DNA of 14,480 nt from Paracoccaceae bacterium (GCA_024742655.1 JANSYB010000006.1:1-14480), one strand, 5' to 3'; positions 1 through 7,305 are shown, counted from the first letter of the stretch. The notes: a model not told the origin generated them from the letters alone. Numbers and translations: made by a program.

Positions 1-308
1 CCCTCGAAGACGACCCAGCCCAGTTCCGGCTCCGGCCAGCCTTCGGGGTTCCAGATGCCGGTCAGGCCACAGGGCGTGCCGGTCTCTCTCCATTCCATGA
101 CGAAATAGCCATAACCATGCAGCGCCCAATGCCCGATGTTCAGGGCGAACCAACGCCACGCCTTGGGCCTGTCACGCTCCACGCCGAAGCCCGCAGCGCG
201 GACCGGATCAGTCAGAAAGGCCGCACAGGCGTCGAAATCCGATTCCTGCGGCCCGCGCAGGATCAGGGTCTCGGTCTCAAGCCGGGGGATATGCAGCGCA
301 AGCGTCAC
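1..308 (-). CDS. GNAT family N-acetyltransferase (RimJ/RimL type), 3' end outside the window
   Basis: Partial gene: the first 102 codons are visible and the rest lies beyond position 1. The reading starts VTLALHIPRLETETLILRGP (first residue Met in vivo, GTG start), the usual N-terminus of the RimJ/RimL acetyltransferase branch (PF13302-like): a strand ending in LETE-LILR followed by a D-F region. Further on, GYGYFVMEWRETG and CGLTGIWNPEGWPEPELGWVV match the central strands before the acetyl-CoA loop, which is not visible. The GTG at 308 lies one nucleotide after the stop of the upstream gene and has GAAGG about 9 nt before it; no ATG fits better. It is the last visible gene of the ffh-led operon and is probably translationally coupled. 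Such enzymes transfer acetyl groups to amines of proteins or small molecules; the substrate cannot be predicted. Confidence 0.8.
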   Translation of the reverse strand, partial: MTLALHIPRLETETLILRGPQESDFDACAAFLTDPVRAAGFGVERDRPKAWRWFALNIGHWALHGYGYFVMEWRETGTPCGLTGIWNPEGWPEPELGWVVFE

Positions 309-309
309 G

Positions 310-738
310 TCAGGTTGCCTTCGCCAATAGCTGGCGCTGCGCCAGATGCCAGATCAGCATGCCCGCGACCATGGCGCAGAAAAAGATCAGGCCCTGCATG
401 CCGCCATAGGACAGCGAGGCCATGGCCGGCCCCGGGCAAAGACCCGCCAGCGCCCAGCCGAGACCGAACAGGACCGAACCGCCGATCAGGCGCCGGTCCA
501 GAAGCGGCTCGGGCTTGGGCGGAATGGGGGTGCCGAGAACGGCGGCCGTGCGGCTGGTCGCAACACGCCACGCGACCAGCATCGGCAGGATCGCCCCGCC
601 CAGCACGAAGGCCAGCGTCGGATCCCATGCGCCGAAGATATCGAGCCAGCCCTGCACCTTGGTGGTGTCGGTCATCCCCGACACCAGAAGGCCCGCGCCG
701 AACAGCCCGCCGGCAAGAAAGGCGAACAGCGCGCGCAT
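310..738 (-). CDS. YeeE/YedE-type (DUF6691-like) half-size membrane protein, second of pair
   Basis: A 142-residue, very hydrophobic protein with about four membrane segments (roughly residues 2-22, 42-60, 84-104 and 110-132). It carries the family signature GLCPGPA with Cys101 in the third segment. This is the C-terminal-half type of the YeeE/YedE (COG2391) family, whose full-length members such as TsuA import thiosulfate through membrane-embedded cysteines. The start at 738 is chosen because it overlaps the upstream stop as TGATG and gives the typical MRALFAFLAGG N-terminus; the frame stays open further upstream only as a shadow of the neighbouring gene. It probably pairs with the product of 738-1166 to form one transporter-like unit for a sulfur species such as thiosulfate or sulfide/persulfide. 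The family is confident; the substrate is inference. Confidence 0.85.
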   Translation of the reverse strand: MRALFAFLAGGLFGAGLLVSGMTDTTKVQGWLDIFGAWDPTLAFVLGGAILPMLVAWRVATSRTAAVLGTPIPPKPEPLLDRRLIGGSVLFGLGWALAGLCPGPAMASLSYGGMQGLIFFCAMVAGMLIWHLAQRQLLAKAT

Positions 739-1166
739 CAGATCAGCCCCAGCAGGTGGCGTGCGATGGCCATCGTTGCCATGCCCGCCGCCAGATAGAT
801 CAACGTGGCCACGATGCCGCGCAGGGAAAAGCGCGAAATCCCGCAAACCCCGTGCCCGGACGTGCAGCCATTGGCCATGCGCGTTCCGGCGCCCACGGCC
901 AGCCCGGCCAGTATCACGAGGATCAGATTGTCCGTCAGGTGGGTCGCCGGTGCGCCTGCTGTCATCGAAATCAGTGCCGGCACTCCGACAAGGCCCGCGA
1001 GGAAAGCCAGCCGTTCGGCAAGCGTGCTGAAACCGGTGCCGTCCACCACGCCGCCCAGAATGCCGCTGGCGCCCATGATCCGGCCATTGACCAGCAGGAA
1101 CAGCGCGGCCGCGCCGCCGATCATCAGCCCGCCCAGCAGACCGTATATCCAGGACATCTCGATCAT
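738..1166 (-). CDS. YeeE/YedE family half-size membrane protein, first of pair
   Basis: A 142-residue integral membrane protein with about four hydrophobic segments. It holds the conserved motif GTRMANGCTSGHGVCG, with Cys101 and Cys108, in the third segment; this is the cysteine signature of the YeeE/YedE sulfur-compound transport family. Full-length relatives contain two such halves; here they are separate genes in tandem, as often in proteobacterial two-gene YeeE/YedE pairs. The ATG at 1166 overlaps the ffh stop (ATGA, 4 nt), and a second in-frame ATG at 1157 is possible. AAGAAG lies just before the first ATG as a weak ribosome site, so coupling to ffh translation is likely. Association with sulfur-handling regulators or rhodaneses, common for these pairs elsewhere, is not visible in this window, so a role in sulfide or thiosulfate movement rests on the family alone. 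Confidence 0.85.
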   Translation of the reverse strand: MIEMSWIYGLLGGLMIGGAAALFLLVNGRIMGASGILGGVVDGTGFSTLAERLAFLAGLVGVPALISMTAGAPATHLTDNLILVILAGLAVGAGTRMANGCTSGHGVCGISRFSLRGIVATLIYLAAGMATMAIARHLLGLI

Positions 1167-2668
1167 TTCTTCTTGCCGAACCCGCTCAGGCCCGGGGGCA
1201 ACTGCATCCCGCCGCCCATGCCGGGCAATCCGCCCTTGCCACCGCCCAGTTGCTTGGCGGCCTGTTCCAGCGCCTTGGGATCCATCCCCGCGGCCATTTC
1301 CTCGGGCGAGGGGCCGTCCTTGCCGAACATGCCCTTCATGGCCTGTTTCAGCATGCCGCCCTTACCCATCTTGCCCATCTTCTTCATCATGTCGCCCATC
1401 TGGCGCTGCATCTTCAGAAGCTTGTTGAGTTCCGACACCTCCAGCCCGGCCCCCTTGGCGATCCGTTTCTTGCGGCTGGCCTGAAGGATCTTGGGATTGG
1501 CGCGTTCCTTCTTGGTCATCGACTGGATCAGGGCGATCTGACGGGCGATGATCTTGTCGTCGATACCGGCCTCGGCCATCTGTTTGGACATCTTGCCCAT
1601 ACCGGGCATCATGCCCATCACGCCTTCCATGCCGCCCATCTTCTGCATCTGTTCCAGCTGCATCTTGAGGTCGTTCATGTTGAACTGACCCTTCTGGAAG
1701 CGCTTCATCATGCGTTCGGCCTGTTCGGCCTCGATGGTTTCCTGCGCTTTCTCGACAAGACTGACGATGTCGCCCATGCCAAGGATACGCCCGGCGATGC
1801 GGTCGGGCTCGAACGTCTCGATGGCGTCCATCTTTTCGCCGAGGCCGACGAAGCGGATGGGCTTGCCCGTCACGGCACGCATCGACAGGGCCGCGCCACC
1901 GCGCCCGTCACCATCCATCCGGGTCAGGACAACGCCGGTCACGCCGATCTTGTCGTCGAACTCGGTCGCGACGTTCACGGCGTCCTGTCCGGTCAGGCCA
2001 TCGACCACCAGCAGGGTTTCACGCGGGTTGGCGACATCGCGCACCGCGGCGGCCTGCGCGATCAGTTCCTGATCGATATGCAACCGGCCCGCAGTGTCGA
2101 GCATGTAAACGTCATACCCGCCAAGGGCTGCCTGCGTCTTGGCCCGCTTGGCGATGGCAACCGGGTCCTCGCCCTTGACGATGGGCAGGGTGTCGACGCC
2201 GATCTGTTTGCCGAGGATTTCCAGCTGCTCCATGGCCGCCGGGCGGTTGACGTCGAGCGAGGCCATCAGCACGCGCTTGCCGTCCTTCTCCTTCAGGCGC
2301 TTGGCCAGTTTGGCCGTTGTCGTTGTCTTGCCCGAGCCCTGCAAGCCCACCATCAGGATCGGCGCGGGCGGCGTGTCGATCTTGAGGGCACCGGGATCCT
2401 CGTCACCGGTCAGGGTATCGACCAGCGCGTCATGCACGATCTTGACGACCTGCTGGCCCGGGGTGACCGACTTGGTCACGGATTGTCCGGTCGCCTGTTC
2501 CTGAACCTTGTTGATGAATTCACGCGCCACGGGCAGCGACACGTCGGCCTCGAGCAGCGCCACGCGCACCTCGCGCAGGGCGGTCTTGACGTCGTCCTCG
2601 CTCAGCGCGCCCTGTTTCGTCAGCCGGTCAAAGACACCGGACAGGCGTTCGGAAAGATTTTCAAACAT
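1163..2668 (-). CDS. ffh: Signal recognition particle protein Ffh (SRP54)
   Basis: A 501-residue GTPase that binds 4.5S RNA and signal sequences and delivers ribosomes to FtsY at the inner membrane. The N domain covers about residues 1-90. The G domain has the P-loop GLQGSGKTT (108-116), insertion-box motif DVNRPAA (139-145), DTAGR (191-195), TRMDGDGRGG (249-258) and GLGEKMD (275-281). The methionine-rich M domain spans about 315-445, with the RNA-binding stretch SRKKRIAKGAG (398-408). A Gly/Met-rich tail ends in KKK; the length is slightly above that of the E. coli protein because of this tail. The start at 2668 has GGAGG 7 nt upstream and gives the canonical MFENLSERLSG; the open frame extends 40 codons further but without coding character. 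It heads a minus-strand operon whose next gene overlaps its stop. Confidence 0.98.
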   Translation of the reverse strand: MFENLSERLSGVFDRLTKQGALSEDDVKTALREVRVALLEADVSLPVAREFINKVQEQATGQSVTKSVTPGQQVVKIVHDALVDTLTGDEDPGALKIDTPPAPILMVGLQGSGKTTTTAKLAKRLKEKDGKRVLMASLDVNRPAAMEQLEILGKQIGVDTLPIVKGEDPVAIAKRAKTQAALGGYDVYMLDTAGRLHIDQELIAQAAAVRDVANPRETLLVVDGLTGQDAVNVATEFDDKIGVTGVVLTRMDGDGRGGAALSMRAVTGKPIRFVGLGEKMDAIETFEPDRIAGRILGMGDIVSLVEKAQETIEAEQAERMMKRFQKGQFNMNDLKMQLEQMQKMGGMEGVMGMMPGMGKMSKQMAEAGIDDKIIARQIALIQSMTKKERANPKILQASRKKRIAKGAGLEVSELNKLLKMQRQMGDMMKKMGKMGKGGMLKQAMKGMFGKDGPSPEEMAAGMDPKALEQAAKQLGGGKGGLPGMGGGMQLPPGLSGFGKKK

Positions 2669-2707
2669 GCCGCGGCCTCCTTTGCCGGTTGCGGATATGC
2701 CAACCCA

Positions 2708-2736
2708 AATATAAGGGCGACGGTTCAAACGATAAA
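2708..2736 (-). promoter_or_regulatory. Putative sigma70-type promoter of ffh
   Basis: On the minus strand a TATATT hexamer (2708-2713, five of six matches to the -10 consensus) is preceded after exactly 17 nt by TTTATC (2731-2736, a weak -35). This would place transcription start near 2700 and give a leader of about 30 nt before the ffh ATG at 2668. The AT-rich patch stands out in a GC-rich gap. Seen by eye only. Confidence 0.4.
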
Positions 2737-2770
2737 CGCCCCCACGGGCGAAACTCGCTGGTGGGGGGCG
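2737..2770. repeat. Imperfect inverted repeat upstream of ffh promoter
   Basis: CGCCCCCAC (2737-2745) is nearly mirrored by GTGGGGGGCG (2761-2770), with one extra G in the right arm and a 15-nt spacer. It sits directly upstream of the candidate ffh -35 hexamer. It could be a protein-binding site or a chance G-run pairing. Confidence 0.3.
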
Positions 2771-2792
2771 ATCCCGGGACAATCCCAAGGGA

Positions 2793-2815
2793 CCGGAAGA
2801 AACGACGCCTTCCGG
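2793..2815. repeat. Perfect 7-bp inverted repeat in the ffh/proX-like gap
   Basis: CCGGAAG (2793-2799) and CTTCCGG (2809-2815) are exact reverse complements around a 9-nt loop. No T-run follows on either strand and no gene ends nearby, so it is not a convincing terminator. It lies between the two divergent genes and may belong to either upstream region. The remainder of the 252-bp gap shows no recognisable gene. Confidence 0.35.
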
Positions 2816-2920
2816 AATGTTGGGTGGGCTTTAGGCTCGGCCGCGGCCGGAGTCAAGTCTCGGTCCTTGTTTCCCGGCTGTGCGGCGGGATAGACCAACT
2901 GGCAATATGGAGGACACGAC

Positions 2921-3454
2921 ATGGATGCATCATCGGCTCATCAGGACAGTTTGCCTTTGTCTTCGGACGCGCTGCTGGCGCAAATGCGTGACGCGGGCGT
3001 TGATTTCGAGCTTTACCAGCATATCCCGCTGCGCACGGTCGAGGATGCCAAGACGGTGCAGGGCGTCGATGTGCCCGCGGGACCGGCACGCCTCAACATC
3101 AAGAATTTCTACCTGCGCGACCGCAAGAAGCGGAATTACCTTGTCGTGCTGGAACAGGATCGCGCCGTGGACCTCAAGGCGCTTGGCGCGACGATCGGGG
3201 CTGGCAATGTCTCTTTCGGGTCCGATGACCGGCTGATGGAGTTCCTTGGCATTCGACCGGGCGCGGTCAGCCCTCTGGCCATGGTCAACGGCGGGCCCAA
3301 GGGCGTGCAGCTCTGGATGGACAGAGCGGTGCAGGCGGCGACATTCATCCATGTGCATCCCTTGGTCAATGACCGCACCGTCGCGCTGTCGCCGGATGTT
3401 CTGGAGCAGCTGTTGACCGGCTGGGGCGCCGGGATCCACTGGCTTGATCCTTGA
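2921..3454 (+). CDS. Prolyl-tRNA synthetase-associated domain protein (YbaK/ProXp-ala-like deacylase)
   Basis: A 177-residue single-domain protein of the INS/YbaK superfamily, closest in pattern to ProXp-ala (formerly PrdX), which hydrolyses Ala-tRNAPro misformed by prolyl-tRNA synthetase. Visible features are the ELYQHIPLRTVEDA start of the domain, the KNFYLRDRKKRNYLVVL block with Lys61 in the position expected for the essential lysine, GIRPGAVSPLAMVN (the G-x-x-x-P loop), and HPLVNDRTVALSPD near the C-terminus. The ATG at 2921 follows GGAGG by 7 nt. The gene is monocistronic in appearance, divergent from ffh, with an intergenic region after it leading to the atp operon. The exact substrate, Ala-tRNAPro or another mischarged tRNA, depends on pocket residues that cannot be decided here. 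Confidence 0.88.
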   Translation: MDASSAHQDSLPLSSDALLAQMRDAGVDFELYQHIPLRTVEDAKTVQGVDVPAGPARLNIKNFYLRDRKKRNYLVVLEQDRAVDLKALGATIGAGNVSFGSDDRLMEFLGIRPGAVSPLAMVNGGPKGVQLWMDRAVQAATFIHVHPLVNDRTVALSPDVLEQLLTGWGAGIHWLDP

Positions 3455-3491
3455 GACCGGCGACGGTGCGCCAAAGGCCATGAAGCAAAGA

Positions 3492-3507
3492 TCAACCGTT
3501 TGGTTGA
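3492..3507. other. Small stem-loop downstream of the proX-like gene
   Basis: TCAACC (3492-3497) and GGTTGA (3502-3507) form a perfect 6-bp stem with a 4-nt loop, 38 nt after the stop of the editing gene. The following bases (ATATGAGG) are not a proper T-tract, so at best it is a weak terminator or an mRNA 3'-end stabiliser. An operator role is equally possible. The rest of the 213-bp gap up to atpI holds an AT-rich patch around 3570-3583 and the candidate atp promoter. Confidence 0.3.
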
Positions 3508-3610
3508 ATATGAGGATTGCATGATTTTCCTCGAAATCGGCGATGCGGCGCAGGCGCACACCTTCGGAAAGAATATTAAAAACAAGGTTCTACATGTCAT
3601 CTGGCCCTGC

Positions 3611-3639
3611 TTGACTCAGGCCCCCGGGCCGCATAGCAC
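3611..3639 (+). promoter_or_regulatory. Putative promoter of the atp F0 operon
   Basis: TTGACT (3611-3616), preceded by C as in the CTTGAC form common in alphaproteobacteria, is separated by exactly 17 nt of C/G-rich spacer from TAGCAC (3634-3639). The -35 is strong (five of six) and the -10 is weak (three of six). Initiation near 3646 would leave a leader of about 22 nt carrying the GGAGG at 3655-3659 for atpI. Confidence 0.4.
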
Positions 3640-3667
3640 CTAGTCAACTGTTCCGGAGGGGCAAAGC

Positions 3668-4033
3668 GTGACTGATCCTGATGAGCGCGAGCGGCTAGAG
3701 CGGCTTGATGCACGGATCAAAGCGCTGAAAGAGAAGGATGCGCCTTCGCCCCACATGGACAACCATTACAGTCAGGCGCAGCTGGCCTGGCGCATGGTGA
3801 TTGAGTTGGTGGCCGGTCTCGGGATCGGTTTCGGTATGGGGTACGGGCTGGATCTGCTCTTTGGCACGCTTCCGGTTTTCCTCGTACTGTTCACATTGCT
3901 GGGTCTGGCCGCGGGTATCAAGACGATGATGCGCAGCGCCGAGGAAATCCAGCGCAGGAGCATGGCCGAGGCGGCCGAAGATGACGACACGTCCGATACG
4001 GGCGAGGAAAAGAGGAAGAACAATGGCGAGTGA
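3668..4033 (+). CDS. atpI: ATP synthase accessory protein AtpI
   Basis: A 121-residue protein with a charged N-terminus (about residues 1-36), two transmembrane helices (roughly 38-62 and 66-84) joined by a short loop, and a charged acidic/basic tail. This matches alphaproteobacterial AtpI. AtpI assists assembly of the c-ring and is not part of the finished enzyme. The start is GTG at 3668, supported by GGAGG at 3655-3659 eight nucleotides upstream. It is the first gene of the F0 operon, and its last 11 nt overlap the start of atpB, so the two are probably translationally coupled. The sequence is poorly conserved in this family; position in the operon strongly supports the call. Confidence 0.9.
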   Translation: MTDPDERERLERLDARIKALKEKDAPSPHMDNHYSQAQLAWRMVIELVAGLGIGFGMGYGLDLLFGTLPVFLVLFTLLGLAAGIKTMMRSAEEIQRRSMAEAAEDDDTSDTGEEKRKNNGE

Positions 4034-4778
4034 AGCGAAAGAAGGCGGCTCGGAACTGGTATTCCACCCAATGGATCAGTTCATCGTGAAGCCGCTTTTC
4101 GGGGATGGCCCGGTGGGCACCTTCACGATCACCAACGTTACCTTGTGGCTGGCCCTTGCCGTCATCGCCGTCGGGGCGCTGATGGTGCTTGGCTCCTCGG
4201 GGCGCGCAACGATTCCGTCGCGCATGCAGTCGATCGCCGAACTGGCCTATGGTTTCGTGCGCAAGATGGTCGAGGACGTGGCCGGCAAGGACGCGCTTCC
4301 CTTCTTTCCCTACATCATGACGCTCTTCATGTTCATCGTGATGGCCAATTTCCTTGGCCTGGTCCCGATGTCCTTTACCACGACGTCCCATTTCGCGGTC
4401 ACGGTCGTTCTGGCGATGCTGGTCTTCCTGACCGTCACGATCGTCGGCTTCGTCAAGAATGGCGCGGCGTTCCTTGGCCTCTTCTGGGTCAGCAGCGCGC
4501 CCCTGGCCCTGCGCCCGATCCTGGCGATCATCGAGGTGATTTCCTACTTCGTGCGCCCGGTCAGCCACTCCATTCGTCTGGCGGGCAACCTGATGGCCGG
4601 TCACGCCGTGATCAAGGTTTTCGCGGGCTTCGCGGCCATTGCCGCCGTCAGCCCGATCTCCGTTCTCGCCATTACAGCGATGTACGGGCTCGAGGTTCTG
4701 GTGTCCTTTATCCAGGCCTACGTTTTCACCATTCTGACCTGTGTCTATCTGAAGGATGCGCTGCATCCGTCGCACTAA
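4023..4778 (+). CDS. atpB: F0F1 ATP synthase subunit a
   Basis: A 251-residue polytopic membrane protein forming the proton half-channels of F0 next to the c-ring. Hydrophobic helices lie at about 38-58, 95-117, 124-146, 158-178 and two more to residue 244. The key signature [14 protein letters not shown] contains Arg185, the essential arginine that faces the c-subunit carboxylate. The conserved region near the end ([18 protein letters not shown]) is intact. The ATG at 4023 is preceded by AGAGGAAG about 6 nt upstream and overlaps the atpI stop by 11 nt; an in-frame upstream ATG at 3981 lies inside atpI and lacks family-like sequence. A 48-nt gap separates it from atpE. Confidence 0.97.
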   Translation: MASEAKEGGSELVFHPMDQFIVKPLFGDGPVGTFTITNVTLWLALAVIAVGALMVLGSSGRATIPSRMQSIAELAYGFVRKMVEDVAGKDALPFFPYIMTLFMFIVMANFLGLVPMSFTTTSHFAVTVVLAMLVFLTVTIVGFVKNGAAFLGLFWVSSAPLALRPILAIIEVISYFVRPVSHSIRLAGNLMAGHAVIKVFAGFAAIAAVSPISVLAITAMYGLEVLVSFIQAYVFTILTCVYLKDALHPSH

Positions 4779-4826
4779 GGTCCGGACAACCCAATATCGA
4801 AACTTCCAATCGTAAGGAGATACATC

Positions 4827-5051
4827 ATGGAAGGCGATCTCGCACATATCGGCGCAGGCCTGGCAGCAATCGGCTCGGGCGCAGCAGCAATCGGGGTGGG
4901 CACCGTGGCAGGCAACTTCCTGTCGGGCGCCCTGCGCAACCCCTCCGCCGCCGGCGGCCAGACAGCGACCCTCTTCATCGGTATCGCGTTCGCAGAAGCA
5001 CTGGGCATCTTTGCATTCCTGGTCGCCCTGCTGCTGATGTTCGCCGTCTAA
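4827..5051 (+). CDS. atpE: F0F1 ATP synthase subunit c
   Basis: A 74-residue hairpin of two membrane helices that oligomerises into the rotor ring. Helix 1 (about 8-34) has the small-residue GxG-rich pattern. The polar loop contains Arg37-Asn38-Pro39. Helix 2 (about 46-72) carries the ion-binding Glu57 in FAEALGIF. There is no obvious sodium-binding signature, so proton coupling is expected. AAGGAG about 8 nt before the ATG is a near-ideal ribosome site, fitting the high copy number of c per enzyme. A strong stem-loop follows 25 nt after its stop (see 5077-5104), and may help to raise its output relative to the downstream genes. Confidence 0.98.
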   Translation: MEGDLAHIGAGLAAIGSGAAAIGVGTVAGNFLSGALRNPSAAGGQTATLFIGIAFAEALGIFAFLVALLLMFAV

Positions 5052-5076
5052 TCCTTTCGGAACACGATCCTTACGG

Positions 5077-5104
5077 CCGGATGGGCGAGGTCTTGCCCAT
5101 CCGG
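5077..5104 (+). other. Intercistronic stem-loop between atpE and atpX
   Basis: CCGGATGGGC (5077-5086) and GCCCATCCGG (5095-5104) are exact reverse complements with an 8-nt loop, giving a 10-bp GC-rich stem. It lies wholly within the 83-nt gap after atpE. No T-run follows, and the ribosome site for the next gene comes 18 nt later, so it is unlikely to terminate fully. By analogy with intercistronic hairpins such as those of the puf operon, it may protect the 3' end of an atpE-containing processed mRNA or attenuate transcription. Confidence 0.7.
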
Positions 5105-5134
5105 TAACCAGGCAAGTTCCCAAAGGAGAACGCT

Positions 5135-5680
5135 ATGGCGACAGCGACAAACGGAGATACCGCAGGCACCTGCGTTGTTGACGGCTCTGCCGTTGGCATG
5201 CCGCAGCTGTGCTTTGACTGGTGGGGCAACCAGATTTTCTGGCTGGCGATAGCCCTTATCGCCACCTTTTTCATCCTGTCCCGGATCGCGCTGCCGCGCA
5301 TCGCGGCCGTACTGGCCGAGCGTCAGGGCACCATCACCAACGACCTCGCCGCGGCCGAAGATCTCAAGGCCAAGGCCGTCGAGGCCGAGGAAGCCTATAA
5401 CAAGGCGCTGGCCGATGCCCGTGCCGAGGCACAGAACATCATCGCGGCCGCCAAGGCCGAGATCAAAGCCGAACTGGATGATGCAACGGCCAAGGCCGAC
5501 GCGGAAATCGCAGCCAAGGCCGCCGAGGGCGAAAAAGCCATCGCCGAGATTCGCGCCAACGCGCTGGAAAGCGTCAAGGACGTGGCCAAGGACACCGCCA
5601 AGGAACTGGTCTCCGCCATGGGTGGCAAGGCAGACGCGCGGTCGATCACCTCGGCCGTGACCGCAAGGCTGAAGGGATGA
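5135..5680 (+). CDS. atpX: F0F1 ATP synthase subunit b'
   Basis: A 181-residue peripheral stalk protein. A short N-terminal region with Cys13 and Cys26 is followed by one membrane helix (about 31-53, starting [18 protein letters not shown]) and a long Ala/Lys/Glu-rich coiled coil (about 60-165). This is the divergent second b-type subunit found in alphaproteobacteria and photosynthetic bacteria, where b and b' form a heterodimer instead of the E. coli b homodimer. AAGGAG lies 6 nt before the ATG. Its stop overlaps the atpF start by four bases (ATGA), consistent with equimolar coupled synthesis of b' and b. The gene is also named atpG or atpF2 in some annotations. Confidence 0.93.
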   Translation: MATATNGDTAGTCVVDGSAVGMPQLCFDWWGNQIFWLAIALIATFFILSRIALPRIAAVLAERQGTITNDLAAAEDLKAKAVEAEEAYNKALADARAEAQNIIAAAKAEIKAELDDATAKADAEIAAKAAEGEKAIAEIRANALESVKDVAKDTAKELVSAMGGKADARSITSAVTARLKG

Positions 5681-6246
5681 TCGCGATGAAACAGACGATT
5701 GCAACGCTGATCGCTATCACTGCCGCCAGCCCCGCGCTGGCCGCAAGCAAGCCCTTCTTCTCGCTCAAGAATACCGACTTCGTGGTGATGCTCGGTTTCC
5801 TGGTGTTCATCGGCATCCTGTTCTATTTCAAGGTGCCTACCCTGATCGGCGGGATGCTGGACAAACGTGCCGAAGGCATCAAGTCCGAGCTGGACGAGGC
5901 TCGCGCCCTGCGCGAAGAGGCACAGACCCTGCTGGCCAGCTACGAGCGCAAGCAAAAAGAAGTGCAGGAGCAGGCGGACCGTATCGTGGCCCATGCCAAG
6001 ACCGAAGCAGCCGAAGCCGCAGAGCAGGCCAAGGCAGACCTGAAGGTTTCGATCGCCCGCCGCTTGCAGGCGGCCGAGGATCAGATCGCCTCGGCCGAGG
6101 CCAATGCGGTCAAGGAAGTGCGCGACCGCGCGGTTTCCGTGGCCGTCGCCGTGGCCAAGGACGTGGTCGCCAAGCAGATGACCGCCGAACAGGGCGGACA
6201 ACTGATCGACGATGCCATCTCGGAAGTCGAGGCCAAGCTGCACTGA
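5677..6246 (+). CDS. atpF: F0F1 ATP synthase subunit b
   Basis: A 189-residue peripheral stalk protein. It begins with a signal-like hydrophobic stretch ending SPALAAS, then a membrane helix (about 33-55, in [22 protein letters not shown]), then a charged coiled coil rich in Glu, Ala and Gln to the C-terminus. The pattern [11 protein letters not shown] is typical of alphaproteobacterial b subunits. Two starts are possible: ATG 5677, overlapping the atpX stop as ATGA with a weak AAGG 8 nt upstream, or ATG 5686, which gives MKQTIATLI and has GAAGGG 9 nt upstream. The outer start is given because of the coupling overlap, but the inner one is equally plausible. It is the last gene of the F0 operon, 34 nt before a strong terminator. 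Confidence 0.94.
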   Translation: MIAMKQTIATLIAITAASPALAASKPFFSLKNTDFVVMLGFLVFIGILFYFKVPTLIGGMLDKRAEGIKSELDEARALREEAQTLLASYERKQKEVQEQADRIVAHAKTEAAEAAEQAKADLKVSIARRLQAAEDQIASAEANAVKEVRDRAVSVAVAVAKDVVAKQMTAEQGGQLIDDAISEVEAKLH

Positions 6247-6280
6247 TATCGCCATCCGCGATTAATGCTCGAACAATCAG

Positions 6281-6308
6281 AACCCGGACCGCATGGTCCG
6301 GGTTTTTT
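6281..6308 (+). terminator. Intrinsic terminator of the atp F0 operon
   Basis: AACCCGGACC (6281-6290) and GGTCCGGGTT (6295-6304) form a perfect 10-bp stem with a GCAT loop, followed by more Ts to 6308 (six in a row from 6303). It is a textbook Rho-independent terminator located 34 nt after atpF. The last T is also the first base of the complement of the convergent lysR stop, so the hairpin begins right after that gene. It may act in both directions, although the tail on the minus strand is less T-rich. Confidence 0.92.
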
Positions 6309-7282
6309 CATGTCTCGCTGTCCTGGGTGCGTACGGCGCCAAGCCCGGCCTCACCCATCTGGCTGCCGATCTGCTCAAGCAAGGCGGTGCGGGAGGTTTC
6401 GGCAAAGACCGCGGGCAAATCGCCCAATTCACGTTCCCGCGAAACGACAGTGATCCGGCGCGACAGCCCGGCCACGGGCAGCGGCCTGATATCCAGCGGC
6501 ATTTGCTCGACAAAACCGTCGATCAACAGCGTCGGCGTCAACAGGGTAAAGCCCATGCCTCGCGCGACGCAGGCGGTGACCATGCTTGAGCGGTCCGCTT
6601 GTATCAATCGCGGCACATTCAGCTTCAGTCGCCGCAGATGCGCCTCGGTCTGACGCCCGACACTGGTGGTGTCGGCGAAACGCACCAGTGGCAGCCGGGC
6701 CAGAATATCCTCGAGCCGCGTGGATGGCCCGTCATAGGATTTGGGCAGCACGAGCAGAAAGGCCTCGCTCAGCACCGGGTGCCGCTCCAGCCCGTCCATG
6801 TCGTAGAACGGGTTGGAACTGATCACGATATCGGCCCGCTTTGTACGCAGCAGGGTTTCATGATCGCCGCTTTGACCGGCGCGCAGGGTCATGTCCTGCA
6901 CGCCGAACCGGTCCTTGGCCTGTTGCACCAGCGGCACCGACAGTGTCGTTGCGATCGAGGCCAGAATGCCCATGCGCAGCACGCTGATCGGATGCGGCCC
7001 CTGATGGCGCATATCCGTGGCCAGATCCGCAACGGAATTCAGGATGCGCGTCGCGTGGCGATACATCAGTTCACCGGCCTGTGTGGGTTTGACCGGCCGG
7101 GTGGAGCGGTCGATCAGCCGCGCGTCATAGGCCTGTTCGAGGTTGGCCAGATGCTGCGAGGCGGCCGATTGCGTCATGCCGACCAGACGGGCGGCGGCCG
7201 TCATCTGGCCGGTTTCAACGATGGCGACGTAGACCTCCATCGCCTTGAAAAGATTGCTGTCGCTTGAAAGACGTGCGGTCAT
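6308..7282 (-). CDS. LysR-type transcriptional regulator
   Basis: A 324-residue protein with an N-terminal winged helix-turn-helix (about residues 11-70, including MTAAARLVGMTQSAASQHLANLEQ and the RSTRPVKPTQAG wing), a linker helix, and an effector-binding domain of two Rossmann-like lobes (about 90-310). The start at 7282 follows GGAGG by only 4 nt and gives a usual-length LysR protein; the frame remains open upstream to 7363 but would extend over the intergenic operator. It is divergent from the MttB-like gene 105 bp away, the standard arrangement for a LysR regulator controlling its neighbour, and the shared gap contains a perfect T-N11-A repeat. The likely co-inducer is the substrate or an intermediate of the adjacent methylated-amine pathway; this is inference. 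Confidence 0.93.
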   Translation of the reverse strand: MTARLSSDSNLFKAMEVYVAIVETGQMTAAARLVGMTQSAASQHLANLEQAYDARLIDRSTRPVKPTQAGELMYRHATRILNSVADLATDMRHQGPHPISVLRMGILASIATTLSVPLVQQAKDRFGVQDMTLRAGQSGDHETLLRTKRADIVISSNPFYDMDGLERHPVLSEAFLLVLPKSYDGPSTRLEDILARLPLVRFADTTSVGRQTEAHLRRLKLNVPRLIQADRSSMVTACVARGMGFTLLTPTLLIDGFVEQMPLDIRPLPVAGLSRRITVVSRERELGDLPAVFAETSRTALLEQIGSQMGEAGLGAVRTQDSET

Positions 7283-7305
7283 GGAGCCTCCGGCAACGCA
7301 ACGTA

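Noticed and set aside
117..1484. A 455-codon plus-strand open frame over the acetyltransferase, YeeE-type pair and ffh end
   Set aside because: Spans several real minus-strand genes, and its product is low-complexity Arg/Pro-rich.
1250..2893. A 547-codon plus-strand open frame opposite ffh
   Set aside because: Histidine/leucine-rich translation with no domain, exactly antisense to Ffh, whose motifs are unambiguous.
3521..3643. A 40-residue plus-strand open frame beginning MIFLEIGDAAQAHTF, with GAGG a few bases upstream
   Set aside because: It runs through the predicted atp promoter, shows no recognisable family and its second half lacks coding bias. A small protein cannot be fully excluded, but support is too thin to list it.
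3918..5123. A 401-codon minus-strand open frame opposite the atpI-atpB-atpE region
   Set aside because: Antisense to conserved F0 genes; highly charged low-complexity product typical of a shadow frame.
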